NCBI GenBank assembly: GCA_022410635.1
Contig: JAJVDF010000193.1
Coordinates: 372,646-436,645 of the forward strand
Reading direction: 5' to 3'
Source of the DNA: Tretioscincus oriximinensis
Taxonomy: Eukaryota > Chordata > Lepidosauria > Squamata > Gymnophthalmidae
DNA: 64,000 nt
Under the pieces are notes generated by a model, which saw only the letters and a list, made by a program, of their open reading frames with translations, made no database searches and was not told the DNA's origin. Every line of letters begins with the position of its first letter. The stretch's first letter is position 1. The position numbers and the translations under genes were made by a program. Shown piece after piece: positions 1 to 11,856 of the stretch.

Positions 1-906
1 CTGGATACTAAGCTTCCCAATACAATTCTGATGATTCTGTCTATTCTCTAAGCAAGTTAAAGAGTCATCAAGCTCTGTCCCGTGCAAATCCCCATGCAAT
101 GACACACATTCCTAAATGTGTAAGAAAGGGTTCTACGATTCTGTTATTTTTCATGCTTTATCATTTTCATTTAGGTTACTGACAGAGCTTAAAGTTGTGT
201 TAATATTTTCATTGTAACCTCAATGCTTATGTAATAAAGTTATTTACATTTCACTAGCTCTTAACAAAAACGCATTATTAATATTGTGTATCTATCAGCT
301 TAGCAACTGCGATTCCTGGAAAAAGAACACATTTTTCCTTCTGTTCAAACTGACATGAGAATTATTTTTTNAAAAACACTATTCTAGCTTTTCTGCATTT
401 TAAAAGAAACTCTGCCATTGCAGAGGTCATTGCAGTGAGGAAATTAGCAACATAATAAAATCTACACATACCATTAAGCCACCTCTAGTTCTGTACACTT
501 ATTTGCATACAGCTAGTGGTTGTGGGACTCTGATAAGAGGTGCTTTGCAGATATAAATATGCAATCATAACTGTTCCACATGGTAGCAGAGACATAACTA
601 AGGCTACCGATTTTTTCTTAAAGAAAAGCAGAACAAATGCTGTTAACAGGTGGCAACTATCACCTCAACTCTAATCCATTAAAGCCAAGAAAATGTATTT
701 CCAAAGGTGGAATTGGGAACATTACTTGATTCCTGTTGCTACATCTAAGCTGGTTTTGATCTGCTCTTTTTAATGCATGTGGATGCAACCTAACACTTCA
801 TAGTTCAGCTTTCTGGACTCTGGGATGAAAGAAGTCAAGTCCATTTGGAACAGCTGCCTGCCTGCTAAGAGGTGTTTATTATTACATTCTGTTCACTCTG
901 TTTAAT

Positions 907-1078
907 CTCAGGCCCTGTCCACACAAAGCCTTTTTCTGGGCTATACCTCGGAATAGGAGCCTTGCATCCACATGCTAGTATAGATTATGGCAGGCCCTGG
1001 TCTATATGGGTATGTGTATGGCCTAGCTCTGTCCCAAGATGTTACCCACAATAAGGCTCCGTGTGGACAGGGCTTCAG
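907..1078. mobile_element. short terminal-inverted-repeat DNA element (MITE-like)
   Basis: The ends form an imperfect inverted repeat of about 24 nt. The left end contains GGCCCTGTCCACAC (911-924); the right end carries the complement at 1061-1074. No ORF of interest lies inside. The interior (about 968-1000) has the core CATGCTAGTATAGATTATGG, which recurs near 29690, 42150, 47400 and 63690. The size (172 bp) and inverted ends suggest a non-autonomous DNA transposon; the superfamily is not assigned. Confidence 0.55.
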
Positions 1079-1854
1079 TCTACATATTCTCTTCTGTACT
1101 ACCATTTCATGATAGTCAGTTTCTAGGTCAACTGATACATAACCTGCTAAACATTCTGATAGTTTGAATTACAGAGATAATTGTATTGAGGCATGATCTG
1201 TCCTCTAAAAAATAAAGGTTATTATTCTATTTTACTTTTTATGGATTTGAGCTGTGCCTCTGGCTACTTTTACCTTCTCAGCGTTTTCATATTCTACATA
1301 GCTAATGTAAATATCCTTGAAAAGGTATGTACAATTTGGATCAGAAATTGAAATGATTATTTTTTACTATGCTTATGAACAGTCAAACAGGATTACAGTT
1401 CCTGATCTCTGAGCCTTTGAATGTCTGAATTAAGGGTTGTTACAGCAGCAGCATCTGTACTATAAATAAAAGCTAAGATATTTCTCTGTGAATATTTCCA
1501 CTCCCTGGGGATTGTTCTGCTGGACTGCCTGCCCAACACTGGTTGTCCAATCAGATCCTGTGAGAGGCAGGCAAAATGGTTAGCAGCAATGGCATATGAT
1601 TGACCTGCTCTTTGGTGGTGATGCTCTTCCCTCCCCATCTTCCTTGATCACATGAACAATATCATATTACAGCCATTTTGCTATGAGATCCAGAAGTCCC
1701 AAGCAGTGAGGGAAGGAGCAGGAGTGGGATTATGGATTTGAAGACCTTGACCCTGTCACACACTTACTTTTAAACCTTCTCCAGTTCCAAAGAATGAGCT
1801 CAATATGTCTTTATTTCTGGACTAAACTATGGATGAAGCTCACTCTCCAGGACT

Positions 1855-3395
1855 TTTTTTTCTTTTTTTTTAATTGATTGTAAGACATTGACATTAAGTG
1901 CATTTTACATATGATAAATATCTTCAATACAATGTTGTCGTTTAGTCATACATTTTAAACATTTGACCCACCACCTTCACCCTAGGTGCCCTCCCACCCC
2001 ACCCCCCTATGGCTCAGGGCTATCCACGGGTTATTTAAGTCAGTCTTTTCAAATCTAAGATCAAATATATAGTGTGTGCAGTTGGTGAATCCATTTTATA
2101 AAATATAACATAGGAAATGAAGGTTCTCCACTTTACTTCCCATCTTGGGTTAATTGTAATACCTAATCTTTTTAACCTTCTTTTCCTTAAGTAATCAAAG
2201 AGTATAATTTCCGACATGTAGTCATGCCATCCTTCTTTCGTCCATTTCTCCTTTTCCTTCCATCCTTTTGCAATTAAAATATGGGCTGCTCTTATTCCCT
2301 GTTTCAATATATATGTGTTCTCTTTCGAAATCCCTCATGTATTCATATTACATATAAGAACCTCCTTTATTCTTGGAATATTTCCTTCTAATATATTAAC
2401 TAGTTCCTGTATTATATCATCCCAGAAATTTTTCACATCTGTACATTCAAACCACATATGTATATAATTTCCCACTTCCATCCCACAATGCCAACATTGA
2501 GAAGATATATTAAGCATATGCGCTAATTGATTGGGTGTTCTATACCATTTTGTCAATAACTTTAATTCTACTTCTCTAAATTTATTATACCTTATTTCTA
2601 CCAATTCTTTTATCCAATTATTCCATTGATCTTCTGACATGTTTATTTCCTGTGACCACCTTTGTTTTATGCTATCTAAATTTTTATATCTATTTTTATT
2701 AATCAATTTATATAATACTCCTACCAAAGATTTTTCTCCCTGTATTTTCTTATTTACTATCTTTTCAAAATCTGTTTCTGCTCCTCTTAGTTTCTGAATC
2801 GTTGTGGGCTTATTTATAAAATTATGTACTGCTATCTCTGTTATCCATTGCATTGGTAATTCTCTAAATTGCCTTAATGTTTCAATACTAATTGGTGTTC
2901 CTCTTATATCGTATAGATCATGTAATTTCTTTATACCCCTATTTTTTAACATTTTTAAATATTTTGCTAAATTATCTTCATCCTTGCTGTTAATAATTTT
3001 AAGAGAAGCTATTCTATAGCAATCAATCCTAAATTTTCTTAAAGTTTGACACCATATTTTCCATATTACTTGCATTGGTGGTAACCAATTTTTAGTATTT
3101 TGCCTTGGAATTTTATTCTGCATTACTGAACAGTTTATCATATCATTCAATGTTAACTCCAAATTTACTACTTTATATTCTTCTCTAAATTCTAAATCTA
3201 TTAATTTCAAGGTCTGGAATGTTTCCCAATATGATTGAAGACAGGGGAAACCCCATCCTATCTCCTCTTGAACTGAGAAAAAGGTTCTTTTAGGGATTCT
3301 TCTGGTATTATCCTTTAATGCCCATTTTTTTATTTCTTTATCCCTGGACTTGAGGAGGTATAAATGAAAGTATGTGTGGGCCATGATTTCCAAAA
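1855..3395 (-). mobile_element. 5'-truncated L1 LINE, ORF2 C-terminal region
   Basis: On the minus strand, 2335-3393 is open for 352 codons. It shows the C-terminal signature of L1 ORF2, including a Cys-rich segment (CWHCGMEVGNYIHMWFEC) followed by a Phe-Trp pair (VKNFWDDI). A second piece in another frame (2035-2307) continues the protein after a break. The element ends in a poly(A) tail on the minus strand, seen as poly(T) at about 1855-1873. The endonuclease and RT core are absent, so this is a typical 5'-truncated insertion. The long uninterrupted frame suggests it is not very old. Confidence 0.8.
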
Positions 3396-3601
3396 AAAGG
3401 AAGCTGCTTCCTTCAAGCGAGACAAACCCTCCAGTGCCGGCAGCATTATGATGGTTTTAAAACATGGATACCTTCCATAGGTACTGTAGGAATCAAAGCA
3501 TGATCTCAGTGTTGATCTCCATAATCCATATTTGCAGTTGCAATGAAAATTATTCAAACCCCATTGTAAATTATTTTTGTGATATGAAATGATGTAGCAA
3601 A

Positions 3602-4640
3602 AATCTACATAAGAATATAAGAAGAGCCATACTGGATCAGGCCACAGCCCATCAAGTCCAGCGTTCTGTCTCACACAGAGCCCCACCAGATGCACCTGGG
3701 TAGTCCGAACAGAGGAAAGCAAAATACACACCTGTTCATGACTCCCTGCAAATGGTATTTCAGGAGTCCTGCCTGTTGCTCCATCCCGGAGGCAACATCC
3801 AGACATCCATCCTAATATCCATTTATACCCTTGGTGTCCATAAACCTGTCTAGTCCTGTCTTGAAATAATCCAAGCTGTTAGCTACCACTACCTCCTCAG
3901 GAAGTAAATTCCACACTTTACTATCCAACAGTTTTAAGGAGTGCCCTCTGGTCCTTGTGTTGTGTGATAGAGAAAACATTTTTTCTCGCATTATTTTGTA
4001 CACTTCAATAAGATCACCTCTCAGACGTCATCTTTCAAGGCTGAAGAGGCCAGACGTTGCAGCCTGACTTCATAAGGGAGGTGCTGCAGACCCTTGATCA
4101 TTTTTGTTGCCCTTTTCTGCACCTTCTCCNGTTCCAAAATATCCCTCTTGAGATGTGGTGACCAGAATTGAACACANTATTCCAAAGGTGGCCTCACCAC
4201 AGATTTATAAAGAGGCAAAACAACATTTGCTGACTTGTTTTCGATTCCTTTCCTAATTATCCCCAACATGGAATTTGCCTTTTTTGCGGCGGCTGCACAC
4301 TGAGTTGACATTTTCATTGAATTGTCCACCAACACCCCAAGATCCTTTTCTTGCTTGGTCACAGAAAGCTTGGTTCCCATCAGGTGGTAGGAATAGTTGG
4401 GGTTCTTTGCCCCAATATGCATGACCTTGCACTTAAGTTGAAGTACATTTGCCACTTTGATGCCCACTCACCCAATTTCAATAGATCACTCTGGAGTGCC
4501 TTACAATCATTTTCAGTTTTCACTACCCTGAACAGTTTATTGTCATCCGCAAACTTGGCTACTTCACTATTTACCTTGGCATCCAGATCATGTATAAATA
4601 TATTGAAAAGCAAGGGTCCCAGTAAAGATCCCTGCAGCTA
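3602..4640 (-). mobile_element. CR1 LINE, 3' part of ORF2 and 3' end
   Basis: Minus-strand reading gives CR1-type reverse transcriptase remnants: an FADDNKLFRVVKTE segment near 4530-4560, then KCKVMHIGAKNPNY, EKDLGVLVD and a VVRPPLE..CVQFWSP segment (4021-4467), in two or three frames. The 3' end near 3605 carries the tail found at the ends of other copies in this window (8191, 18350, 52100, 56790). It is truncated at the 5' end and interrupted by frameshifts, so it is inactive. Two N bases lie within it. Confidence 0.85.
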
Positions 4641-6682
4641 CTAAATTTACATTTTTACTGGTAGTATTTTTGTATGGAGATCTCATCCAATCTGGACAGA
4701 TGAGTCATCACTCCATGGGATATTTTTGCTCTAAAGGGGGCTTAAGGAAAATGCCTTTTTTCCTATACCACTTTCTCTCCAACTTGCTGTGCCCTCTCCA
4801 CCCAGAAATGGAACCATGTGGAAGTAGTTCATGTGGAGTCTGAAACATATTATTTCCTCTAAATAAATCAGTAGAATCCGAGCCCATTTTCATATTATCC
4901 TTTTTTAAAAAAGCATTTTCACTATTAAAGAAACAACATTGCTTCCGATTAACAGCAGTAGGGATTGAAGAATATCTTATTTGCCAAATTAATTCAAATC
5001 TGGAACTATCAAGCAACTGTTTAATTAGTACATTCAGGACTCCGAGTTAAAAAGAAATGATAGCCTTTTGCACTTAAATCTGTGGTGAGTCATTAACTCA
5101 ACCCTACATGATTACTGCATACTTCCATTTTATATTAGAACACTTAATCCTGTGTGTGTGCTTGTTAAGCAGTTAATACTTTCATTCTTCAGCAGCTTTT
5201 AAATATTCATCTGATCTAATTGTGAAGTTGCTTACATCAAAGACTCAGCATATGGATGAAAATAAAGATTTCAAACAAATAAATATCCATATATAATTCA
5301 GCATAATCACTGAAAATATATTTTCTTCCAGTTTTTCATTACTTATGACAAACTGTAAGAAAGAAGGCATTCCAGCACTATCTTTGCTAACGATGCCAAT
5401 TTTTATAACATTCTGCTCTTGACAAATTATCCCACCCAACAACACAAAAGCAACTAACACANGACCCACAAGAAACCATTCAACAACAGCAAGCAACAAG
5501 ACACAAAGCATCTTTTAACAAATTACCATAAAATGTACCTCCCCCAATAATATATATCAAAATCAGAAATACTAACTCCCAGGCACTTCTGTGATCTTCA
5601 GTGTGGGCTCACATCACCAAAACTGAAAAAGCAATAACCCAAGACTCTACTACAAACACTCACAGCAGATAGTAGAATCATGGCTTATATCAATTAACAT
5701 TTTTTTAATTTCATTTTCAAGTGTGATTCCCACACAGAATATATGACAAAGCTACTATAATTTTACCTGCTATAATGCAAGAAGAAATCATTCAATGCAA
5801 GTGAAAATCACTCAATTCATCTATACAGTTATGAAACGCACAATAGCCCTGTTCTTTTTCCATGCTCTAACCTTAGTGTTAAGTTATTCATTAGAATTTT
5901 AAGAAGCAACCCAATTAAGCTTTTAGAAATTATAGCCATCAACCTCGGGAACAGTACTCTAGAGGTCCTTATTTACTGGTAGGAAAGTAATGAAGTTAAG
6001 AAAAAGGTTCACCCCAAATTTAATATGTTAACTATCACAAACACGACTATAGTATTGTTCTTGAAAAACCAGCGCTGTAGTCAGACACAAGGTTTAAAAT
6101 CCGCATTCTTCCTTACTGCAAGGCTTTAAGCTTTAAAGAGGAAACATTGTAAGTTTAGAGAAAATAATTTCCCCCTACAAATAAGGCTGTCATGTGATGT
6201 TCTATCAGCTTCCCTCCACCAAGCTTGCAATTTCTTTATTGGCAGCAGGCACTGAATGTAACTTTGATGTCCAAGCAACCAAAAAGGGGCTACATACTCA
6301 CTTCCCAGTTTACCTGTGAAAATCTGGCAACTTGATTGGCTGGTTGTTCTATACCTTTGCAGGGATGAAGTTTTCTTCCCTTTTTTTCCCTCATTCACAC
6401 ATATTAGCCTTGTAAAACTCATTCTCTCCTACTCTTTCTGTAGTAAGAAATTGCAAATCATTTTGACATGTTTTGCTATTACTTACTTCTGAGGAGATGC
6501 TTGGGGTTGAACCAGCAACATTTGGATTATCAGGTTCTAGGTCCACCCCTAAACTATGAGCATTCTCACCTTAGGAATACCTGTCTAATAAAAAATAAAT
6601 GATGAGGAGAGAATTTCTAAAAAAAAATCTCTCTTCAGATGCTAAGAAAACTCCAACCCTGCAAAGGGAAAAAATAGTATTC

Positions 6683-6764
6683 CAGGGCTGGCAAACATAA
6701 GGCTCGGGACACCGACACAGCCCATAGAACCATTTGGTCTGGCCCACAGCATGGTCCAGCACTG
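6683..6764. mobile_element. possible hAT-type non-autonomous fragment
   Basis: It begins CAGGGCTGGCAAACATAAGG and ends CCAGCACTG, roughly complementary to the start. CAGGG(C/G)TGGCAAAC with a following GGC/CCG-rich stretch is common in vertebrate hAT elements. No matching 8-bp target duplication is visible, so the limits are uncertain. Confidence 0.35.
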
Positions 6765-7184
6765 GGAATGTTCCCCATGAAACCATTAGGCTTCCTTGAC
6801 TAAATAATGGTTCCTCACATTGTTAAAGCATGAAATGAAATACAAAAAAAGTAAGAAAGATGGGAAGGTGGGCAGGAGGTAAGGGGACGGGACCACTGAA
6901 AAGTCTGCGGTTTTCTTGTCCTGGATGGATAGGGACAGAGCCGGAGAACATCAGAGGTTGGATCAAGGATGAGGAAGGAATATGGCCCTTGAGTGATGTT
7001 ACAACCAAATAGTCCCTCAGAGAAGAAAGGGTCTCAACCTTGAGTCAATCGAATAAGAAACCAAGTTTTCATGGCTTTCAAATATGCACCCCTTCTTTGC
7101 TTATCTGAATGACAGAAGTGTATTCAAAACACCAAACAATGTCTGCCTTCAATAAAGAACTTGCAAGGTTCATTATTGGGAAAT

Positions 7185-7509
7185 TGTTGTGTTTTTGCAA
7201 GTGATGGTAACAGAGCAGGAGAAAGAGAGAACTGGGTAAATTTATCTTGTTTGCTCTCCACCCCTTTTGCAGGCACCAGTCTACTCCAGCCCTCATGCTT
7301 TGCAGTTGGCAATTTGCTCTCCTTGAATGAAGAGGCAGAAAGATGTAGGATTTAGAAAATATGTTATTGTTTTATATCCCAGTAACCCTACCCTATTAGT
7401 AAAGTGTGTTTGAAGTTAACAAACTTGTGAACTGAATTATTTGGTAACCAGACTGCAACCATTCTCTGCCATTTAGAAAATCACAAACAAGCATCTCTTT
7501 ATCACAACG
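7185..7509 (+). repeat. 5' LTR of copia element
   Basis: A direct repeat of 11227-11545, alike over most of its length. It has a few substitutions and an extra 7-8 bp near 7238-7250 relative to the 3' copy. The expected terminal CA is mutated (ACAACG against ACAACA in the 3' LTR). Confidence 0.85.
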
Positions 7510-7619
7510 AAAGACTTTGGGCACCAGGCAGCATTTCTAGCAGCGAAGCAGATCTGGAAAAGACCAAAATATCCAGTGGAGAAGGAGAAGCCTCATCTTC
7601 AGGAAATCAAACCACAAAT

Positions 7620-8190
7620 CCAAGAAGGGAAACTGTGAGTGTTGTATCAAGTTTTCTACAACTAATGAAACTGAATAAAAATAATTTTCTGCTATGGAAA
7701 AAGCACAGTAAACCATGGCTTAAGATCCCAAGGAATTGGATATGTTTTAACTGAAATTCCACCCACAGACCCAGAGCAAAAACAGCAGTTTGAGATTGAT
7801 TTCAAATGCAGTGCATGAAAGAGAAGGAGCCATAGTCTTAAACCTGAAACTACAAAGAGTTTATCGAATGCCATTGAGAAAAAATATTGCCAACAGTCAC
7901 CTAATTATCTGTTGCTATTAAGAAACAAGCTTTATACAACTAAAATGTCTGAAAGTACAGCCATTGAGGATCACATTACAGCCACCAAAGCATTCTATTC
8001 CAATTAAGAAGTGCAGGAGAAATAGTCTCTGACCAAGAATTTCTTGCAGCTNTGTTCATATGTCTGAACTATCACTTTGATCAGAAGGTTGCTGTTTTGG
8101 AAGCATTAGAGGATTTGACTCTGGAACGTGCTTTGAATTATCTGTTGCATGCAAATGATGGAAGTAAGAAAACTGAGAGAAAAATGTCAT
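7620..8190 (+). pseudogene. copia gag remnant
   Basis: Near 7655-7720 the plus strand encodes LMKLNKNNFLLWKKHSKPWL, resembling the start of copia-type Gag (a conserved N.FL.WK pattern). Downstream the frame is broken by several stops and frameshifts up to 8190, where a CR1 piece interrupts it. No zinc knuckle was recognised. Confidence 0.6.
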
Positions 8191-8346
8191 AAGAACATAA
8201 GAAGAGCCATACTGGATAAGGCCACAGCCCATCAAGTCCAGCATTCTGTCTCACACAGAGGCCCACCAGATGCACCTGGGCAGTCCAAACAGAGGAAAGC
8301 AAAATATGCACCTGTTCATGACTCCCTGCAAATGGTATTTCAGGAT
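8191..8346 (-). mobile_element. CR1 3'-end fragment nested in the copia element
   Basis: About 155 bp here are nearly the same as 3605-3760, the 3' end of the minus-strand CR1 at 3602-4640. Both sides continue with copia sequence (gag-like before, protease/pre-integrase-like after), so this is a 5'-truncated CR1 insertion that came after the copia insertion. Confidence 0.85.
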
Positions 8347-9440
8347 GCCAATGGATATGTTTTTGAAGCCCATGAGAAAGGTTCTGTTGAAACCTGCTTT
8401 GTTAGCTCTGAAGGAGAGTACATGCCTCAAACAATGCTAAATGCAGTTCTAGTATAAGGAGCACCTGGGAATATTATATCAGTCTCANGCCTACTAAAGG
8501 CAGGTCATAAAATAGTCATGAAAGAGCACTCATGCATGATCATTAATGAAAACCTAGGAGTGCAGTATCCAGCTGAAAAGTGAGGACCCTATTTCTATCT
8601 AAGAGGTCATAATGATCCAGAAGGAGAAAAGGAAATATTTTCTGTCCAAAAGGAGAGATGTGACCACAAGAGGTGTTTATGGTCATTTCATACAAGAATA
8701 GCNCACAGATCTATGAAAAGTGTAAAGGAACTTCTCTTGAATTGTGGAATGGATGTTATAAAATGTGAGAAAAGTGAGCAAAAATGTGAAATTTGCATAA
8801 TGGGAAAAGCAACTGCTCCCAAGCTATCCAATCATTATCAGGCTCATGAGACTGAGATTCTAGAAAAAGTGTNTAGTGATTTAGTTGGACCCTTAGTGCC
8901 ATCTGCAGATGGAGGAAGATACCTACTCACTTTCATAGACAGTGCAAGTAGTTTGCATACGTATATCTAATAAAGTCAAAAGACCAAGTGCCTGAAAAAT
9001 TTAAAAGTTATCTACCTGCTGTGAAAAATAAATTTGGCAAGGTGCCACAAATTCTCTATACAGACAATGGAACTGAATATAGCAGCAATGAATTCGAAAG
9101 ATATCTGGAAAATGAAGGGATAGTCAATGCTAGATCAGTGAAATATAGTCCAAGACAGAACGGATTAGCTGAGAGATATAACAAGATTATACTGGAGTCA
9201 GCCAGATGTCTACTGCTACAGGCCAACCTGCCTGACCCCTACTGGGCGGAAGCTGTAAATACATCTGTATACTTATAAAACAGAAGCCTACATAGTACCA
9301 TAGGAAAAAGTCCTTTTGAAATTTGGCATGGCAGAAAGCCTGNATTAAAACATCTTAAAGCGTTTGGAAGCAGAGTTTTCACCCATGTGCCAAAAGAAAA
9401 GAGGGGAAAACTTGAACCCAGAGCCAAACTGGGGGTCCTA
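8347..9440 (+). pseudogene. copia protease tail and integrase remnant
   Basis: From about 8640 the frame shows the His/Cys zinc-binding region (HTRIAHRSM...CEKSEQKCEIC), then the integrase core with SDLVGPL (first Asp), TDNGTEYSS (second Asp) and SPRQNGLAERYNK (Glu), so the D,D-E triad is visible. Stops and a frameshift occur near 8970 and 9278, with N bases at 8873 and 9343. Not functional. Confidence 0.85.
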
Positions 9441-9779
9441 GTCNGCTACAATCAAAATTCAAAAGATTATAGAGTTATGAATCCTGAGACCTATGATGTA
9501 GAAGTACTGAACGTAATTTACAGCAATGCTGTGGACACCCCAAGGCAAAAGGATGACACTGCAAGCGATACCAGCCTAGAAGCTGAAGCGTCAACCTTCA
9601 CAGAGTGGATCAGTGAGTCATCTATTGCACCTCACACACAGTCAGAAGGGGCACAGTCAGACCAGCCCAAGTGAGGAGATCACTACACCTGCTGAAAGAG
9701 TATCACAAAGAACCACAAAAGGAATAATGCTTAGGAGGTATGATGACTACGTTTGCTACACAAGTGAAGAGAATGTGAC

Positions 9780-10430
9780 TGAACCCACAACATGGGGAGA
9801 GATGTTACANTTACCCCCAGCTGAGAAAGAAAAATGGATGACAGCTGTAAAGGAGGAACTAAACTCTCTGGAGAGAAACCAATCTTGGACACTGACTCAA
9901 CTACCACACAATAGAAAGACAGTGGGATGTAAGTGGGTATTCAAAATCAAGTGCAACCCAGATGGGAGTACTGACAAATACAAATGCTCGTTTGGTAGCA
10001 AAAGGATTTACTCAGAAACCTGGATTTGACTATTCTCAAACCTTTTCACCAGTCGCCAGCCACACAGCCATCAAAGTACTACTGAGTATTGCAGCAAAAA
10101 GAAAATTGCATGTTGAANACGTAGACATAAAAACTGCATTTCTCAATCCGGAATGAGAAAATAACTAAACTACTTAAGGAACAAGGATTTCAGCAAGGCA
10201 TAGCTGAACCATGTTTATTCTCAAAAAAGAAAAATGGATAATTCCAATATGTACTTACATTTGTAGATGATCTACTGGTATGTTCCCAAAGCAAGCAAAA
10301 GACAGTGAAAATTGCTGAACAACTGAATAAATCAGTGGAAGTAAAACAACTAGGACAAGCAAAACACTATCTTGGAATGCAAATGGAAAGAACCCAAGAT
10401 GGTGGATTTCTACTTAACCAGAAGCACAAA
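9780..10430 (+). pseudogene. copia reverse transcriptase remnant
   Basis: Copia RT motifs follow in order: [63 protein letters not shown] and the active-site block TFVDDLLVC (about 10257-10283). Between the TAFLN block and the FVDD block the usual LYGLKQ region is missing, so there is an internal deletion near 10156. Two frameshifts break the reading. Confidence 0.85.
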
Positions 10431-10559
10431 ATAATTGACTTTGTTGAATCGGTAGACGTGATAGATGTCAAAGGTAGAAGCGTACCATTGGCTCCTTCAT
10501 ATCTGAATCTACTAGATGGAAAACCACTAGAGAACAATTATCAATACAGGGAAGCAATC

Positions 10560-11208
10560 GGAAAACTCCTGTATTTGAGTGTAGTCACAAGACCCGACAT
10601 AGCTGTGTCAGGTGGAATTCTGAGCAGAAAGACAAACTCACCCAATCAATATAATTGGAATGCGATCAAAGAAATAGCCAGATACCTAATCAAAACAACG
10701 GACTTAAAACTCAAAGTCTCACCCTGCAACAACCCACATCTAGTGGGGTACATGGACGCTAACTGGGGTGAAGAAAAAGTGGATTACAAATCTACAAGTG
10801 GATACCTATTCTTTTATGGAGACAACTTAATTGGACAAGTGAAAAGCAGACTATTGTTGCCAGATCAACTGCAGAGTCTGGATGTATATCAACCAATGAG
10901 GCATGTAAAGAACTGGAGTGGATTGTTTGTCTACTGAAAGACTTTGGTATAGATGAACCTGCACCAGTGACTCTATATGAGGACAATTCAGCTTGTATCT
11001 CACTAGTGAAAAGCGAGAGCATTAAAAGAATAAGCAAGCATACAGCCATCAAGATTGCATCAGTAAGAGAAATGCAACGAAAGGGACTCATTGATATCAA
11101 ATATTGTGAATCTGAAAATATGGTGGCAGACATTCTTACGAAGCCACTGACAAAGATGAAATTTGAATATCTACGTGAAAGATTATGTTTATATGATATC
11201 TGTGACTA
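10560..11208 (+). pseudogene. copia RNase H / C-terminal Pol remnant
   Basis: 10557-10640 has the conserved YREAIGKLLYLSVVTRPDI block, and 10967-11208 has YEDNSACISL, KHTAIKIASVRE and VADILTKPL, the typical C-terminal RNase H motifs of copia Pol. A frameshift near 10860-10937 separates the two pieces. The frame ends with a stop at about 11207, just before the purine tract and the 3' LTR. Confidence 0.85.
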
Positions 11209-11226
11209 ATCACTTGAGAAGGGGTT

Positions 11227-11545
11227 TGTTGTGTTTTTTCAAGTGCTTGTCACAGAGCAGCAGAAAGAGAGAACTGGGTAAATGTTTGCTCTCCACCCCT
11301 TTTTGCAGGCACCACTCTACTCCAGCCCTCATGCTTTGCAGTTGGCAATTTGCTCTCCTTGAATGAAGAGGCAGAAAGATGTAGGATTTAGAAAATATGT
11401 TATTGTTTTATATCCCAGTAACCCTACCCTATTAGTAAAGTAAGTTTGAAGTTAACAAACTTGTGGACTGAATTATTTGCTAACCAGACTGCAACCGTTC
11501 TCTGCCATTCAGAAAATCACAAACAAGCATATCTTTATCACAACA
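11227..11545 (+). repeat. 3' LTR of copia element
   Basis: Starts TGTTGTG directly after the purine tract GAGAAGGGGTT and ends CAACA. It pairs with 7185-7509. Confidence 0.85.
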
Positions 11546-11856
11546 AAATTCATAGCATGTTACGTGACAACCTTGTTTGTAGGTAATATTTTCTCTAATT
11601 TATGGTTTTTTGTTAAACTTCAAATCTCGCAGTGAAGAAAAATATGGACTTTAAAGCTTGTGTCTGGATGCAGTCNAAAATGGCACTGTTATATCAGAAT
11701 ATAATATTGGTAATAATTTGGCACGTAGAAAAATAGGAAGAAAAAACACAGCATTCTAACGTATTTGACATACTCATGCAATTTGCAGTCATCAAAGCAT
11801 AGTTTAGCATTCATTCAAGGAGAAAAAACACAATCCTAACAGCAGACCATACTCAC

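Larger units (their letters stand above)
7185..11545 (+). mobile_element. Ty1/copia LTR retrotransposon (degenerate)
   Basis: Two direct LTRs (7185-7509 and 11227-11545) flank gag, protease-integrase, reverse transcriptase and RNase H remnants in the order gag-IN-RT-RH, which is diagnostic for Ty1/copia. The LTRs start TGTTGTG, the 3' copy ends CAACA, and the flanks share AAAT (7181-7184 and 11546-11549), a probable target duplication. A purine tract GAGAAGGGG (11216-11224) precedes the 3' LTR. Frameshifts, stops, a deletion in RT and a CR1 fragment inside the gag/protease part show it is dead. Elements of this type are sparse in vertebrates. Confidence 0.9.
1..11856 (-). other. ERICH3: ERICH3 intron 12 (incomplete, runs off window)
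   Basis: Everything left of the exon 12 donor (GTGAGT, 11851-11856) is taken as intron, because the reading frame is still open at 11857 and no further ERICH3-like exon was found to the left. It holds a short TIR element (907-1078), an L1 3' part (1855-3395), a CR1 (3602-4640) and a copia element (7185-11545). I see nothing recognisable in 1-906, 1079-1854, 4641-6680, 6770-7180 or 11546-11850. A small exon with weak similarity could have been missed. Confidence 0.6.
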
